From Hamadaea tsunoensis DSM 44101 (lineage in GTDB: Bacteria; Actinomycetota; Actinomycetes; Mycobacteriales; Micromonosporaceae), in the NCBI RefSeq assembly GCF_000428945.1, contig NZ_AUAX01000003.1, forward strand, positions 124,001-188,000: a stretch of DNA of 64,000 nt. The letters are read 5' to 3'. Shown here in pieces: positions 56,298-63,986 of this stretch (position 1 is its first letter; each line of letters starts with the position of its first letter). Position numbers and translations under genes: made by a program. The notes beneath the pieces are model-generated. The model had not been told where the DNA came from. It saw nothing but the letters and a program-made list of their open reading frames with translations, and searched no databases.

Positions 56298-57379
56298 GCG
56301 AGCTGTCGGGGTTCACCATCGGCGTCACCGCCGACCGGCGACGGGACGAGCTGGCCGCGCTGCTGGAGCGGCGCGGTGCCCGGGTGGTCATCGCGCCCGC
56401 CCTGCGGATCGTCCCGCTGCCGGACGACGCCGAACTGCGCGACGCCACCCGGCGGTGCCTGGCCGCGCCGCCGGACGTGGTGGTGGCCAACACCGGCATC
56501 GGCATGCGCGGCTGGCTCGAAGCGGCCGAGGGCTGGGGTCTCGGCGACGCGCTGCGCGGCGTACTCGCCGACGCGTACCTCGTCGCCCGCGGCCCCAAGG
56601 CGCGCGGCGCCGCCCGGGCCGCCGGCCTGCTCGACCAGTGGTCCCCCGACTCCGAGAGCTGCGACGAGGTCCTGTTCCACCTGATGGACCGGGGCGTACG
56701 CGGCGACGTCATCGCGGTGCAACTGCACGGCGACCAGCAACCCGAATTCTGCGCGGCGCTGCGCGCGGCCGGCGCCGAGGTCATCGAGGTCCCCGTCTAC
56801 CGGTGGGCGCCGCCGCTCGACCCGGCCCCGCTCCAGCGTCTCGTCGACCTCGTCCACGGCCGCCTGATCGACGCCGTCACCTTCACCTCCGCCCCGGCCG
56901 CCCAGGCGCTCCTCGACGCCGCCGGCCCCGCCCGGGACGCCTGCCTCGAGGCGTTGCGTACCGACGTGGTGGCGGCCTGCGTAGGCGCCGTCACGGCCGC
57001 CCCGCTCGTCGAGCTGGACGTCCCGGTCATCGTCCCCTCCCGGGCCCGGCTGGGCGGCCTCGTCCGCTCCCTTGTGGACGAACTCCCCAAGCGCGCCGTC
57101 ACCCTCCAGGTCGCCGGCCATGAACTCACCCTGCGCGGCCACGCGGCAGTGGTGGACGGCGAGCTCAAGCCGTTGGCCCCGGCGCCCATGGCGGTCCTCC
57201 GCGCCCTGTCGACCCGGGCAGGCCGGGTCCTGTCCCGCGCGGCCCTGTTGCCGTCGCTCCCCCGCGGCGCGGACGAACACGCCGTGGAGATGGCGGTCGC
57301 CCGGCTACGAGCCGGCCTCGGGGGTTCGGCATTCGTCCAGACAGTGGTCAAACGCGGCTACCGCCTCCCCGTCGACTGA
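56294..57379 (+). CDS. nnaR: NnaR-type regulator: uroporphyrinogen-III synthase-like domain fused to a winged helix
   Basis: The 361-residue protein joins a HemD-like domain (about 1-255: FTIGVTADRRRDELAALLER, TSAPAAQALLDAAG, VACVGAVTAAPL) to an OmpR-type winged helix (about 270-361: LTLRGHAAVVDGELKPLAPA, ARLRAGLGG, FVQTVVKRGYRLPVD). This is the architecture of Streptomyces NnaR, which activates nitrate and nitrite assimilation genes together with GlnR. Its position at the end of the nas-nir operon supports that role. It may also sense tetrapyrrole intermediates needed for siroheme, which NirB uses (inference). Confidence 0.9.
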   Translation: MSELSGFTIGVTADRRRDELAALLERRGARVVIAPALRIVPLPDDAELRDATRRCLAAPPDVVVANTGIGMRGWLEAAEGWGLGDALRGVLADAYLVARGPKARGAARAAGLLDQWSPDSESCDEVLFHLMDRGVRGDVIAVQLHGDQQPEFCAALRAAGAEVIEVPVYRWAPPLDPAPLQRLVDLVHGRLIDAVTFTSAPAAQALLDAAGPARDACLEALRTDVVAACVGAVTAAPLVELDVPVIVPSRARLGGLVRSLVDELPKRAVTLQVAGHELTLRGHAAVVDGELKPLAPAPMAVLRALSTRAGRVLSRAALLPSLPRGADEHAVEMAVARLRAGLGGSAFVQTVVKRGYRLPVD

Positions 57380-57425
57380 TCCCCCGCCCGCGGTTCGCTC
57401 GAGGCGACCAGTCACCGGCCGGCGA

Positions 57426-57493
57426 CGATCTTGCACGAATGTCCGGGCTATTCGGGTAATCCGGACGAAATTCGAGGCATTCGCGCAAGATCG
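57426..57493. repeat. Inverted repeat after nnaR, relative of the dispersed element
   Basis: Outer arms CGATCTTGCACGAATGT (57426-57442) and its near complement (57477-57493) enclose a nested hairpin GTCCGG-N3-ATT-CGGGT-AAT-CCGGAC. The core word ATTCGGGT and the GATCTTG arm word are shared with copies 1 and 2, so this is probably a divergent member. It lies 47 nt past the nnaR stop and is the only notable feature of the 205-bp gap. Confidence 0.65.
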
Positions 57494-57572
57494 CCGGATG
57501 GTCGGGCTCGGGGCTGAGCCGAAGATTCGGCTGTTCGTATGACCAGCACTGGCGCGAACAGATGGACTGTCC

Positions 57573-57578
57573 TAGCCT
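57573..57578 (+). promoter_or_regulatory. Probable -10 of the membrane protein gene (leaderless)
   Basis: TAGCCT followed by exactly 6 nt and the GTG at 57585. Confidence 0.5.
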
Positions 57579-57584
57579 TCTGGC

Positions 57585-58562
57585 GTGAAGACCTGGGGAC
57601 GAGCAACTTCCGCCGCTTTTCTGCTCGCGGGCGTGACCGCCGCCGCACAGGTGGGCATCGCCGTGACTGTCAGGATCCTGCAACTGGACGCCCGGTTCGA
57701 CGACGTCGACGCCTGGAGTGCCCAGATCGCCCTGCTGGCGTGGTTCACTCTGGCCGCGGTCATGCTCGGCACCGTCGTTTCCAGCCGGAACGCCGGGCTC
57801 GGCACGCGGTTCAGCGCCGCCATCGCCGCCGCTCTCGGCGGCGCGCTCGGTAGCGCGGTCGCGCTCGTGCCCGCCCGGCATGCCGATGTTCCGCTGGGCG
57901 ATCCTCTTCTGCTCGCCGGGATCGCCATCGGGCTCGCCGCCGCGGCCGGGACGCTGCTCGCCTTCGTCAGCGCGCACGGCCGTGCGCTCGCCTGGAACGC
58001 GATCGTGTACGGCATCGTCGTGTGGGCACTCCTCGGCGAGGCCACGACCGGCCCCGACCCGGCCCGCCTCGGCCAGCTGAGCGAGGCCCGGTTGAGCGGG
58101 CCGCTCGTCCACAACCTCGGCCTGTGGGGACCGCCCGCCGCGGCAGGTGTCCTCGCGCTCGTGGTCGCCGTCCTCGCGCGCGTACGCGGACAGCACCGGC
58201 TCCCGATCGCGCTGAGCGGGCTCGCCGGACCGGCCATGGTCGCGATCGCGTACCTGGTGGCGGGGCCGGGGTCGTCGGACTACCAGAAGATCCCGTGGGT
58301 GGCCGCGATGCTGGCCGCGGGTGTCGGTCTCGCGGTGTCCGTCGTCGTCGGGCTGCCGCCGCGCCGGGACGATGCCGTGGCCGAGGCGATGTCGACGGAT
58401 ACCGCTCCGCTGCCGCAGCGCCAGCCGGGGCCGGTCGCGGACGGGTTCGCTCCGCGCCCGGCGTCGCGCCGCCCGGACTCGACCGAGTCGTGGCTCAACG
58501 ACCTGTCGCCTCGGCGTACGCCGGAGGACAAGCAGCAGTTCGTGCCCAGGCCGCTGGGTTGA
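57585..58562 (+). CDS. Polytopic membrane protein of unknown function
   Basis: The 325-residue protein has about seven hydrophobic segments (SAAFLLAGVTAAAQVGIAV, IALLAWFTLAAVMLGTVV, AIAAALGGALGSAVALV, LLAGIAIGLAAAAGTLLAFV, then three more up to about 265) and a disordered Pro/Arg/Ser-rich cytoplasmic tail of about 60 residues ending RTPEDKQQFVPRPLG. I recognise no enzyme motif. The GTG start fits TAGCCT-N6-GTG. The stop lies 43 bp before the next gene. Confidence 0.8.
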   Translation: MKTWGRATSAAFLLAGVTAAAQVGIAVTVRILQLDARFDDVDAWSAQIALLAWFTLAAVMLGTVVSSRNAGLGTRFSAAIAAALGGALGSAVALVPARHADVPLGDPLLLAGIAIGLAAAAGTLLAFVSAHGRALAWNAIVYGIVVWALLGEATTGPDPARLGQLSEARLSGPLVHNLGLWGPPAAAGVLALVVAVLARVRGQHRLPIALSGLAGPAMVAIAYLVAGPGSSDYQKIPWVAAMLAAGVGLAVSVVVGLPPRRDDAVAEAMSTDTAPLPQRQPGPVADGFAPRPASRRPDSTESWLNDLSPRRTPEDKQQFVPRPLG

Positions 58563-58593
58563 GCGGCCGCGTTGCCGGGATGCACGGGACCGA

Positions 58594-58599
58594 TACGGT
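58594..58599 (+). promoter_or_regulatory. Probable -10 of the DinB gene (leaderless)
   Basis: TACGGT followed by exactly 6 nt and the GTG at 58606. Confidence 0.5.
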
Positions 58600-58605
58600 G
58601 GCGGC

Positions 58606-59118
58606 GTGATGGCACCTGAAGTCAACCGCACCGACCCACCACGCCACGGCGAGGAGCGTACGCAGCTCGATGCCTGGCTCGATTATCACCGTGAGACACT
58701 GCTGCTGAAGTGCGCCGGGCTGAACGACGCCCAGTTGCGCTCGCGTTCTGTGCCGCCGTCCACGCTGAGCCTGCTGGGCCTCGTCCGGCACATGGCCGAC
58801 GTGGAGCGGTGGTGGTTCCGCCGCCAGTTCGAGGGCGCCGCCATTCCGGGCGTCTACTGGTCCGACGCCGAGCCCGGCGCGGACTTCGACGGCGTGAACA
58901 CGGCCGACGTCCGGGCCGACTTCGCCGCGTACACCGAGGAGGTCAACGCCGCCCGGGCCACCGCGGCCGGCCGGGCGCTCGACGAGACGTTCACCGACCA
59001 TCGCGGGGACACGTTCGACCTGCGCTGGGTCTACCTGCACATGATCGAGGAGTACGCACGCCACAACGGCCACGCCGATCTGCTGCGCCAACTGATCGAC
59101 GGCACCACAGGCGAGTGA
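58606..59118 (+). CDS. DinB/DUF664-family putative thiol transferase
   Basis: The 170-residue four-helix protein has the DinB metal site spread over VRHMADVERWWF and HMIEEYARHNGHADLL, where histidines are spaced to bind a divalent metal. Actinobacterial members of this superfamily include mycothiol-dependent S-transferases that act on small electrophiles, so detoxification is plausible. GTG at 58606 followed by ATG at 58609; the GTG fits the leaderless spacing. It is convergent with thiD across 16 bp. Confidence 0.83.
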   Translation: MMAPEVNRTDPPRHGEERTQLDAWLDYHRETLLLKCAGLNDAQLRSRSVPPSTLSLLGLVRHMADVERWWFRRQFEGAAIPGVYWSDAEPGADFDGVNTADVRADFAAYTEEVNAARATAAGRALDETFTDHRGDTFDLRWVYLHMIEEYARHNGHADLLRQLIDGTTGE

Positions 59119-59134
59119 GCCGCGCCGGGACGGA

Positions 59135-59923
59135 TCAGCGGCGCCACTCGAAGTGATCGAGGGCGCCGCGGCCCGTTCCGAGGTTCCAGTCGACGGAGCC
59201 GGTGACCGCGCGGGCGACGTACTCCTTGGCGAGCCGGATGGCATTGTCGGGTTCGGCGCCGTGCGCGAGCAGAGCGGTGATCGCCGCCGAGAACGTCGTT
59301 CCGGTCCCGTACGCGTTCCGGCTCGGCACCCGCCGGTTGCGCAGGAACTGGGCGCCGTGCGGTGTCCACAGGGCGTCGACGGCCTCCTCGCCGGGCAGGT
59401 CGCCGCCGGTGACGACCACGGTCACCTTCGAGTCCGCGGCCAGTTGTGCGGCCGCCCCCGCCATGTCGGCCGGAGTGGTGACCTCCCAGCCGACCAGCGC
59501 CGACGCCTCCTCGCGATTCGGCGTGAAGACCGTCGCGTAGGGGAGCAGGCGTTCGATCGCGGTGCGTACGCCCATCGTCCGGCCGGTCGACGAACGCAGC
59601 ACGGGATCGATGACGAGATTGGGAAAGGCCCCGGCGCGTACGCGGGCCGTCACCTCGGCGGCCGCCGGTCCGGAGGCGAGCATGCCGAGTTTGACCGCGG
59701 CCACCGGCAGGTCGTCGACGGCGGCGGCGAGCTGCGTACCGACGACGGGCCCGGGTACGAGGAAGACGTCGTGCAGCCCGCGCGTGTTCTCGGCCGTGAG
59801 AGCGGTGATCACACTCGTACCGAGGCACCCGTGGGCGGCGAAGACCTTCAGATCGGCCTGGATGCCGCCGGACCCGGCCGGATCGGAGGCGGCGATGGTC
59901 AGCGCGACGGGCGGCGTCTGCAT
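59135..59923 (-). CDS. thiD: Hydroxymethylpyrimidine (phosphate) kinase
   Basis: The 262-residue ribokinase-fold enzyme phosphorylates HMP and HMP-P for thiamine synthesis. Family features are ALTIAASDPAGSGGIQADLK, VIDPVLRSSTG, FTPNREEASALVG and VVVTGGDLPG. The anion-hole motif reads YGTGTTFSAAI, with Thr in place of the usual Cys of GTGC(T/F). The active-site aspartate is not preserved in the usual (H)GTGCD-type context, so a related pyrimidine kinase is possible. No TPP riboswitch was found in the 80-bp upstream gap. Confidence 0.85.
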   Translation of the reverse strand: MQTPPVALTIAASDPAGSGGIQADLKVFAAHGCLGTSVITALTAENTRGLHDVFLVPGPVVGTQLAAAVDDLPVAAVKLGMLASGPAAAEVTARVRAGAFPNLVIDPVLRSSTGRTMGVRTAIERLLPYATVFTPNREEASALVGWEVTTPADMAGAAAQLAADSKVTVVVTGGDLPGEEAVDALWTPHGAQFLRNRRVPSRNAYGTGTTFSAAITALLAHGAEPDNAIRLAKEYVARAVTGSVDWNLGTGRGALDHFEWRR

Positions 59924-60005
59924 GCCACCACTGTCACCCGGCCCACCGCCGCCGTGTCGGACAGGAAGTCAGTCGGACGAATATATTTTCGTCTATACGC
60001 GATCG

Positions 60006-61736
60006 TCAGCGTACGTCCCAGACCGGCTCCGGGGTCTCGACCACCTCGTTGTCGCCGCGGAACACGATGAACCGGTCGAAGGACTTCGCGAACCAGCGGT
60101 CGTGCGTCACGGCGACGACGGTGCCCTCGAACTTCGCCAGCCCCTCCTGCAACGCCTCGGCGCTGGCCAGATCGAGGTTGTCGGTCGGCTCGTCGAGCAG
60201 CAGCAGGGTCGCCCCGGACAGCTCCAGCAGCAGCACCAGGAACCGGGCCTGCTGCCCGCCGGAGAGGGTGTCGAACTTCTGGTCGCCCTGCTTGGCCAGC
60301 TCGTAGCGGTCCAGCGAGCGCATCGCGGCGTGCCGGTCCATGCCGGACCGGTGATCGTCACCGCGCCAGAGGACGTCGACGAGCGTACGGCCGACGAGTT
60401 CGGGGCGGTCGTGCGTCTGCGAGAAGTGGCCGGGCAGCACCCGGGCGCCGAGCCGGGCGACGCCGTTGTGCGCGACGGGCGCGTGCCGCCCACCGTCCAC
60501 ACTGGTCGTCGCGCCGTCCGTGCCACCCCGGGCCAGCAGGCGCAGGAAGTGCGACTTGCCGGTGCCGTTGGCGCCGAGCACCGCGAGCCGGTCGCCGTAC
60601 CACAGCTCCAGATCGAACGGGAACGTCAGGTTCTCCAGCTCCAGCTGCTCGCACATCACCGCCCGTTTGCCCGTACGCCCGCCGGTCAGCCGGACCTTGA
60701 TCTCCTGATCCTTCGGCGGCAGCGGCGGCGCCCCGGCCTCCTCGAACTTGCGCAGCCGGGTCATCGCGGACTGGTAGCGCGACGCCATGTCGGAGTTGTA
60801 GGCCGCCTTCTGCTTGTACATCAGCATCTGCTGGCGCAGCTTCTCGTGCTCCTCGTCCCAGCGGCGGCGGTCCTCCTCCATCTTCTCGTGCCGGGCGTAC
60901 CGGGCGTCGTGCCAGCTGGCGAAGCCGCCCGGATGGATCCAGGCCGAGGCGCCCTCGACGGCGACGACGCGCTGCGCTGTCTGATTGAGCAGTTCACGGT
61001 CGTGCGAGACGTAGAGGACCGACTTCTCCGATTCGCAGAGCCGCCGTTCGAGCCAGCGCTTCGCGGGCACGTCGAGGAAGTTGTCCGGCTCGTCGAGCAG
61101 GAGAACCTCCTCGGGGCCCCGCAGCAGCAGCTCCAGCGCGAACCGCTTCTGCTGCCCGCCGGAGAGCGTCCGGACGGGACGGTCCCGCGTACGGTCCCAG
61201 GACAGGTCCAGGACCAGGACGCTGACCGTGTCGAACAGCACCTCGGCCTCGTAGCCGCCGGACTCGCCCCACAGGGACAGGGCCTCGGCGTACTTCATCT
61301 GGGCCTGCTGCGCCGCCGTGCTCAGGCGGCCCCGGGCCTCGGTGCGGGCCAGTTCGGCCTCCGCCTTCGCGAGCTTGGCGCCGGCATCGCGTACGAGCGG
61401 CGGGGCGAGCGACAGGGCCAGCTCGGACAGGGTGGTGTCCTCGCCCAGCGCGCCGCCGGCGGCCTTCCCATGGCCGACCATGCCGATGAACTGGCGCATG
61501 ACGCCCAGTCCGCCGGACCGGGAGATCACACCACTCTGGGCGGCCAGGTCGCCGGCGACCATCCGCAGCAGCGTCGTCTTGCCCGCGCCGTTGGGGCCGA
61601 CGAGCGCGACCCGCTGCCCCTCACCGACCCGGAACGAGACGTCGGCGAAGAGCACTCTGCCGTCCGGCAACGTGTGCGTGACATTGGCTACGTCCACATA
61701 CCCCACGGGCGGCAATACTGCCTGACCAGGGCGCAT
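60006..61736 (-). CDS. ABC-F family ATPase
   Basis: The 576-residue soluble protein has two ABC domains and no membrane segments. Domain 1: Walker A GPNGAGKTTLLRMVAG, signature LSGGQQKRFALELLL, Walker B LLLDEPDNFLD. Domain 2: Walker A GANGTGKSHFLRLLA, signature LSGGQQARFLVLLLE, Walker B LLLDEPTDNLD. A charged linker (EEDRRRWDEEHEKLRQQMLM) matches the ABC-F P-site interacting region. ABC-F proteins act on ribosomes in translation or antibiotic protection. GTG at 61703 is an alternative start; the open frame beyond 61736 is antisense to the next gene. Confidence 0.92.
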   Translation of the reverse strand: MRPGQAVLPPVGYVDVANVTHTLPDGRVLFADVSFRVGEGQRVALVGPNGAGKTTLLRMVAGDLAAQSGVISRSGGLGVMRQFIGMVGHGKAAGGALGEDTTLSELALSLAPPLVRDAGAKLAKAEAELARTEARGRLSTAAQQAQMKYAEALSLWGESGGYEAEVLFDTVSVLVLDLSWDRTRDRPVRTLSGGQQKRFALELLLRGPEEVLLLDEPDNFLDVPAKRWLERRLCESEKSVLYVSHDRELLNQTAQRVVAVEGASAWIHPGGFASWHDARYARHEKMEEDRRRWDEEHEKLRQQMLMYKQKAAYNSDMASRYQSAMTRLRKFEEAGAPPLPPKDQEIKVRLTGGRTGKRAVMCEQLELENLTFPFDLELWYGDRLAVLGANGTGKSHFLRLLARGGTDGATTSVDGGRHAPVAHNGVARLGARVLPGHFSQTHDRPELVGRTLVDVLWRGDDHRSGMDRHAAMRSLDRYELAKQGDQKFDTLSGGQQARFLVLLLELSGATLLLLDEPTDNLDLASAEALQEGLAKFEGTVVAVTHDRWFAKSFDRFIVFRGDNEVVETPEPVWDVR

Positions 61737-61778
61737 GAACGCATCCCCATTACCGGCTGCGGATCTTGCGGGCCCCGC

Positions 61779-61784
61779 TAGTCT
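61779..61784 (+). promoter_or_regulatory. Probable -10 of the MgtE-N/CBS gene (leaderless)
   Basis: TAGTCT followed by exactly 6 nt and the GTG at 61791. Confidence 0.5.
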
Positions 61785-61790
61785 GAACGG

Positions 61791-63032
61791 GTGGCCACGA
61801 CGACCAGGGTCTACGTCGCCCGGCTCGCGGGCCTCGCCGTCTTCGACCCCAACGGCGATCAGGTGGGCCGGGTACGCGATGCCGTGGCCCGGACGACCAC
61901 CGACCCCCCGAACGTCGTCGGCCTCGTCGCCGAGGTACCGATGCGGCGGCGCATCTTCCTGCCGATCGGCCGGATCGTCTCGCTGGACTCCGAGAGCGTC
62001 ATCCTCGGCTCCGGCGTGCTGAACCTGCGCCGCTTCGAGAAGCGGACCGGCGAACTGCTGATCCTGGAAGAGCTGCTCGACCGGCGGGTCACCATCGCGT
62101 CCTCGGGCATACCGGCCACAGTGGTGGATGTGGGAATGGAGTCCACGCGTACCGGGGAATGGAAGCTCGGCAGGCTCGCGGTCCGCGAGGTGACCGGCCG
62201 GCTGACCCGGCGCGGGCACATGCACCAGCTGGAGTGGGACGAGGTCCAGGGCCTCCTGGCGCCGCCGGCGGAGCAGGGCACGGCGTCGATCCTGGCGGTC
62301 CTGGAGAAGATGCGGCCGGCGGACCTGGCACACGCGCTGCAGGAGATGCCGGTCCCGCGGCGCAACGAGGTCGCGAAGGCGCTGGACGACGAGCGGCTGG
62401 CCGACGTGATCGCCGAGCTGCCCGAGAACGACCAGATCGGGATCATCGCGGCGCTGGACCGCGAGCGGGCCGCGGACGTCCTGGAGGAGATGGACCCCGA
62501 CGACGCGGCCGACCTGCTCTCCGAACTGCCGCACGTCGAGCAGCAGGTACTCCTCGATCTCATGGAACCCGAGGAGTCCGCGCCGGTACGCGCCCTGCTC
62601 ATCTACGACGAGGGCACGGCCGGCTCGGTCATGACGAGCGAGCCGGTGATCCTCACGCCCGACGCCACGGTGGCCGAGGCGCTGGCCCGCGTACGCGAGC
62701 CGCAGGTCTCCCCCGCCGTCGCCGCCCAGGTCTTCGTGGCCCGCGCGCCCATGGCCACGCCGAGCGGCCGGTACCTGGGAATGGTCCACTTCCAACGGCT
62801 GCTGCGGGAGCCTCCGTCGGAGATGCTCGGCCGGATCGTGGACAACGACATCGACCCCCTCGACCCGGAGAGCAGCCTGCCCGAGATCACCCGCCGGATG
62901 GCCACCTACAACCTCGTCGCCATGCCGGTCGTGGACGCCTCCGACCGGCTGCTCGGCGCGGTGACCGTCGACGACCTGCTCGACCACCTCCTGCCCGACG
63001 ACTGGCGCCAGCAGGGCGGCGGCCGTGGCTGA
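61791..63032 (+). CDS. MgtE N-domain and CBS-pair protein without the magnesium channel
   Basis: The 413-residue protein starts with a PRC-barrel-like region (VYVARLAGLAVFDPNGDQVG and a repeat near 100-145). The MgtE N-domain follows (LEKMRPADLAHALQEMP, ADVIAELPENDQIGIIAALD, AADVLEEMDPDDAADLLSEL), then a CBS pair (GSVMTSEPVILTPDATVAEA, LVAMPVVDASDRLLGAVTVD). No transmembrane segment follows, unlike true MgtE of about 450 residues with five C-terminal helices. It probably senses magnesium and acts on a partner, perhaps the membrane protein encoded next. Confidence 0.88.
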   Translation: MATTTRVYVARLAGLAVFDPNGDQVGRVRDAVARTTTDPPNVVGLVAEVPMRRRIFLPIGRIVSLDSESVILGSGVLNLRRFEKRTGELLILEELLDRRVTIASSGIPATVVDVGMESTRTGEWKLGRLAVREVTGRLTRRGHMHQLEWDEVQGLLAPPAEQGTASILAVLEKMRPADLAHALQEMPVPRRNEVAKALDDERLADVIAELPENDQIGIIAALDRERAADVLEEMDPDDAADLLSELPHVEQQVLLDLMEPEESAPVRALLIYDEGTAGSVMTSEPVILTPDATVAEALARVREPQVSPAVAAQVFVARAPMATPSGRYLGMVHFQRLLREPPSEMLGRIVDNDIDPLDPESSLPEITRRMATYNLVAMPVVDASDRLLGAVTVDDLLDHLLPDDWRQQGGGRG

Positions 63033-63606
63033 GAATCGCCGGCTCGACCAGCCGCGCGAGCCGGGCCGCGTACGCCTGCCGCACTTCGACCCCGAGGCAT
63101 TCGGACGCTGGTCGGAGGGGATCGCCCGGTTCATGGGGACCGCCCAGTTCCTGGTCTACATGACGATCGTCATCGCGATCTGGATCATCTGGAACACGCT
63201 GGCCCCGGCCCCTCTGCAGTTTGACCCGTACACGTTCACGTTCCTGACCCTCATCCTGTCCTTGCAGGCCTCGTACGCCGCCCCGCTGATCCTGCTCGCC
63301 CAGAACCGGCAGGCCGACCGGGACCGGGTCTCGCTGGAGGAGGACCGGCGGCGGGCCGCCGCGCAGAAGGCCGACACGGAGTACCTGGCCCGGGAGATCG
63401 CCGCGCTGCGGATCGCGCTCGGCGACGTGGCCACCCGTGACTTCGTCCGTTCCGAGCTGTCCCGGCTGGCCGAGGAGCTGGACGAGGCGGCGCACCGGCG
63501 GCAGAAGCGGGAACGCAAGAAGGAGAAGGCGGCGGCCCGCGGCGAGGCCGGCGGCCACCGGGAGTCCGACGACGACCTCGACGGCGACGGCGCCGACCGC
63601 GGCTAG
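63025..63606 (+). CDS. DUF1003 membrane protein
   Basis: The 193-residue protein has two hydrophobic helices (FLVYMTIVIAIWIIWNTL and FTFLTLILSLQASYAAPLI) in a DUF1003 arrangement. A long charged coiled-coil-prone tail follows (DRRRAAAQKADTEYLAREIA, ELDEAAHRRQKRERKKEKAA). It overlaps the MgtE-N/CBS gene by 8 bp, suggesting a joint complex. The GTG start is at 63025. The function of DUF1003 is unknown; the family is often linked to cyclic-nucleotide-type or magnesium contexts. Confidence 0.87.
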   Translation: MAENRRLDQPREPGRVRLPHFDPEAFGRWSEGIARFMGTAQFLVYMTIVIAIWIIWNTLAPAPLQFDPYTFTFLTLILSLQASYAAPLILLAQNRQADRDRVSLEEDRRRAAAQKADTEYLAREIAALRIALGDVATRDFVRSELSRLAEELDEAAHRRQKRERKKEKAAARGEAGGHRESDDDLDGDGADRG

Positions 63607-63685
63607 ACCGACCAGACCGCGACCGGATGGCGAGCCCAGGCCGGAACGGCGGCCTGGGCAGGGCAGGTGGCCTGGGCAGGGCAGA

Positions 63686-63720
63686 GAAAAACCGCGTGCC
63701 TCAAGGGGCAGGGCACGCGG
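63686..63720 (-). terminator. Terminator of the small minus-strand gene
   Basis: CCGCGTGCC and GGCACGCGG form a 9-bp stem. On the minus strand the stem is followed by TTTTTCTC. It lies 48 nt past the stop of the gene at 63769. Confidence 0.8.
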
Positions 63721-63768
63721 CTGTCATCTCCATCGATAGTGACATGGATCCCTAAGGGCGTCCAGCCC

Positions 63769-63975
63769 CTAATCGTCCTCTTCGGGATCGAGATTCGTCG
63801 GTTCGCCCGCCACGTACGGAATCATGTCGAGTTCCTCGCCCATCGGGCTCACGTACGCGGGAAGCTCGCCCGGCCCCAGCTCGGCGACGTAGCGCCAGTA
63901 TTCGCCGACGGCTTCGGCCGGCGACGACGCCTCGATCGGCAGTGCGACGGTGACCAGCCAGGACTTCTTGCTCAC
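63769..63975 (-). CDS. Small acidic hypothetical protein
   Basis: The 68-residue protein begins MSKKSWLVTVALPIEASSPA and contains EYWRYVAELGPGELPAYVSP and an acidic end (TNLDPEEDD). It looks like a compact alpha-beta fold; I do not recognise a family, but similar small proteins occur widely in Micromonosporaceae as far as I can judge. GTG at 63975 is preceded by TATAGT at 63981-63986, 5 nt upstream, and a U-rich terminator follows the gene. It is therefore a complete single-gene unit. Confidence 0.78.
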   Translation of the reverse strand: MSKKSWLVTVALPIEASSPAEAVGEYWRYVAELGPGELPAYVSPMGEELDMIPYVAGEPTNLDPEEDD

Positions 63976-63980
63976 GATCC

Positions 63981-63986
63981 ACTATA
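63981..63986 (-). promoter_or_regulatory. Probable -10 of the small gene at 63769-63975
   Basis: TATAGT on the minus strand ends 5 nt before the GTG start, consistent with leaderless or near-leaderless transcription. Confidence 0.45.

Noticed and set aside
59924-60005. TPP riboswitch upstream of thiD
   Set aside because: The 82-bp gap has none of the conserved CUGAGA or related TPP elements, and the likely -10 lies next to the ATG.
61737-63134. N-terminal extension of the ABC-F frame on the minus strand
   Set aside because: It runs antisense through the MgtE-N/CBS gene and the start of the DUF1003 gene; residues have shadow composition, and a good start exists at 61736.
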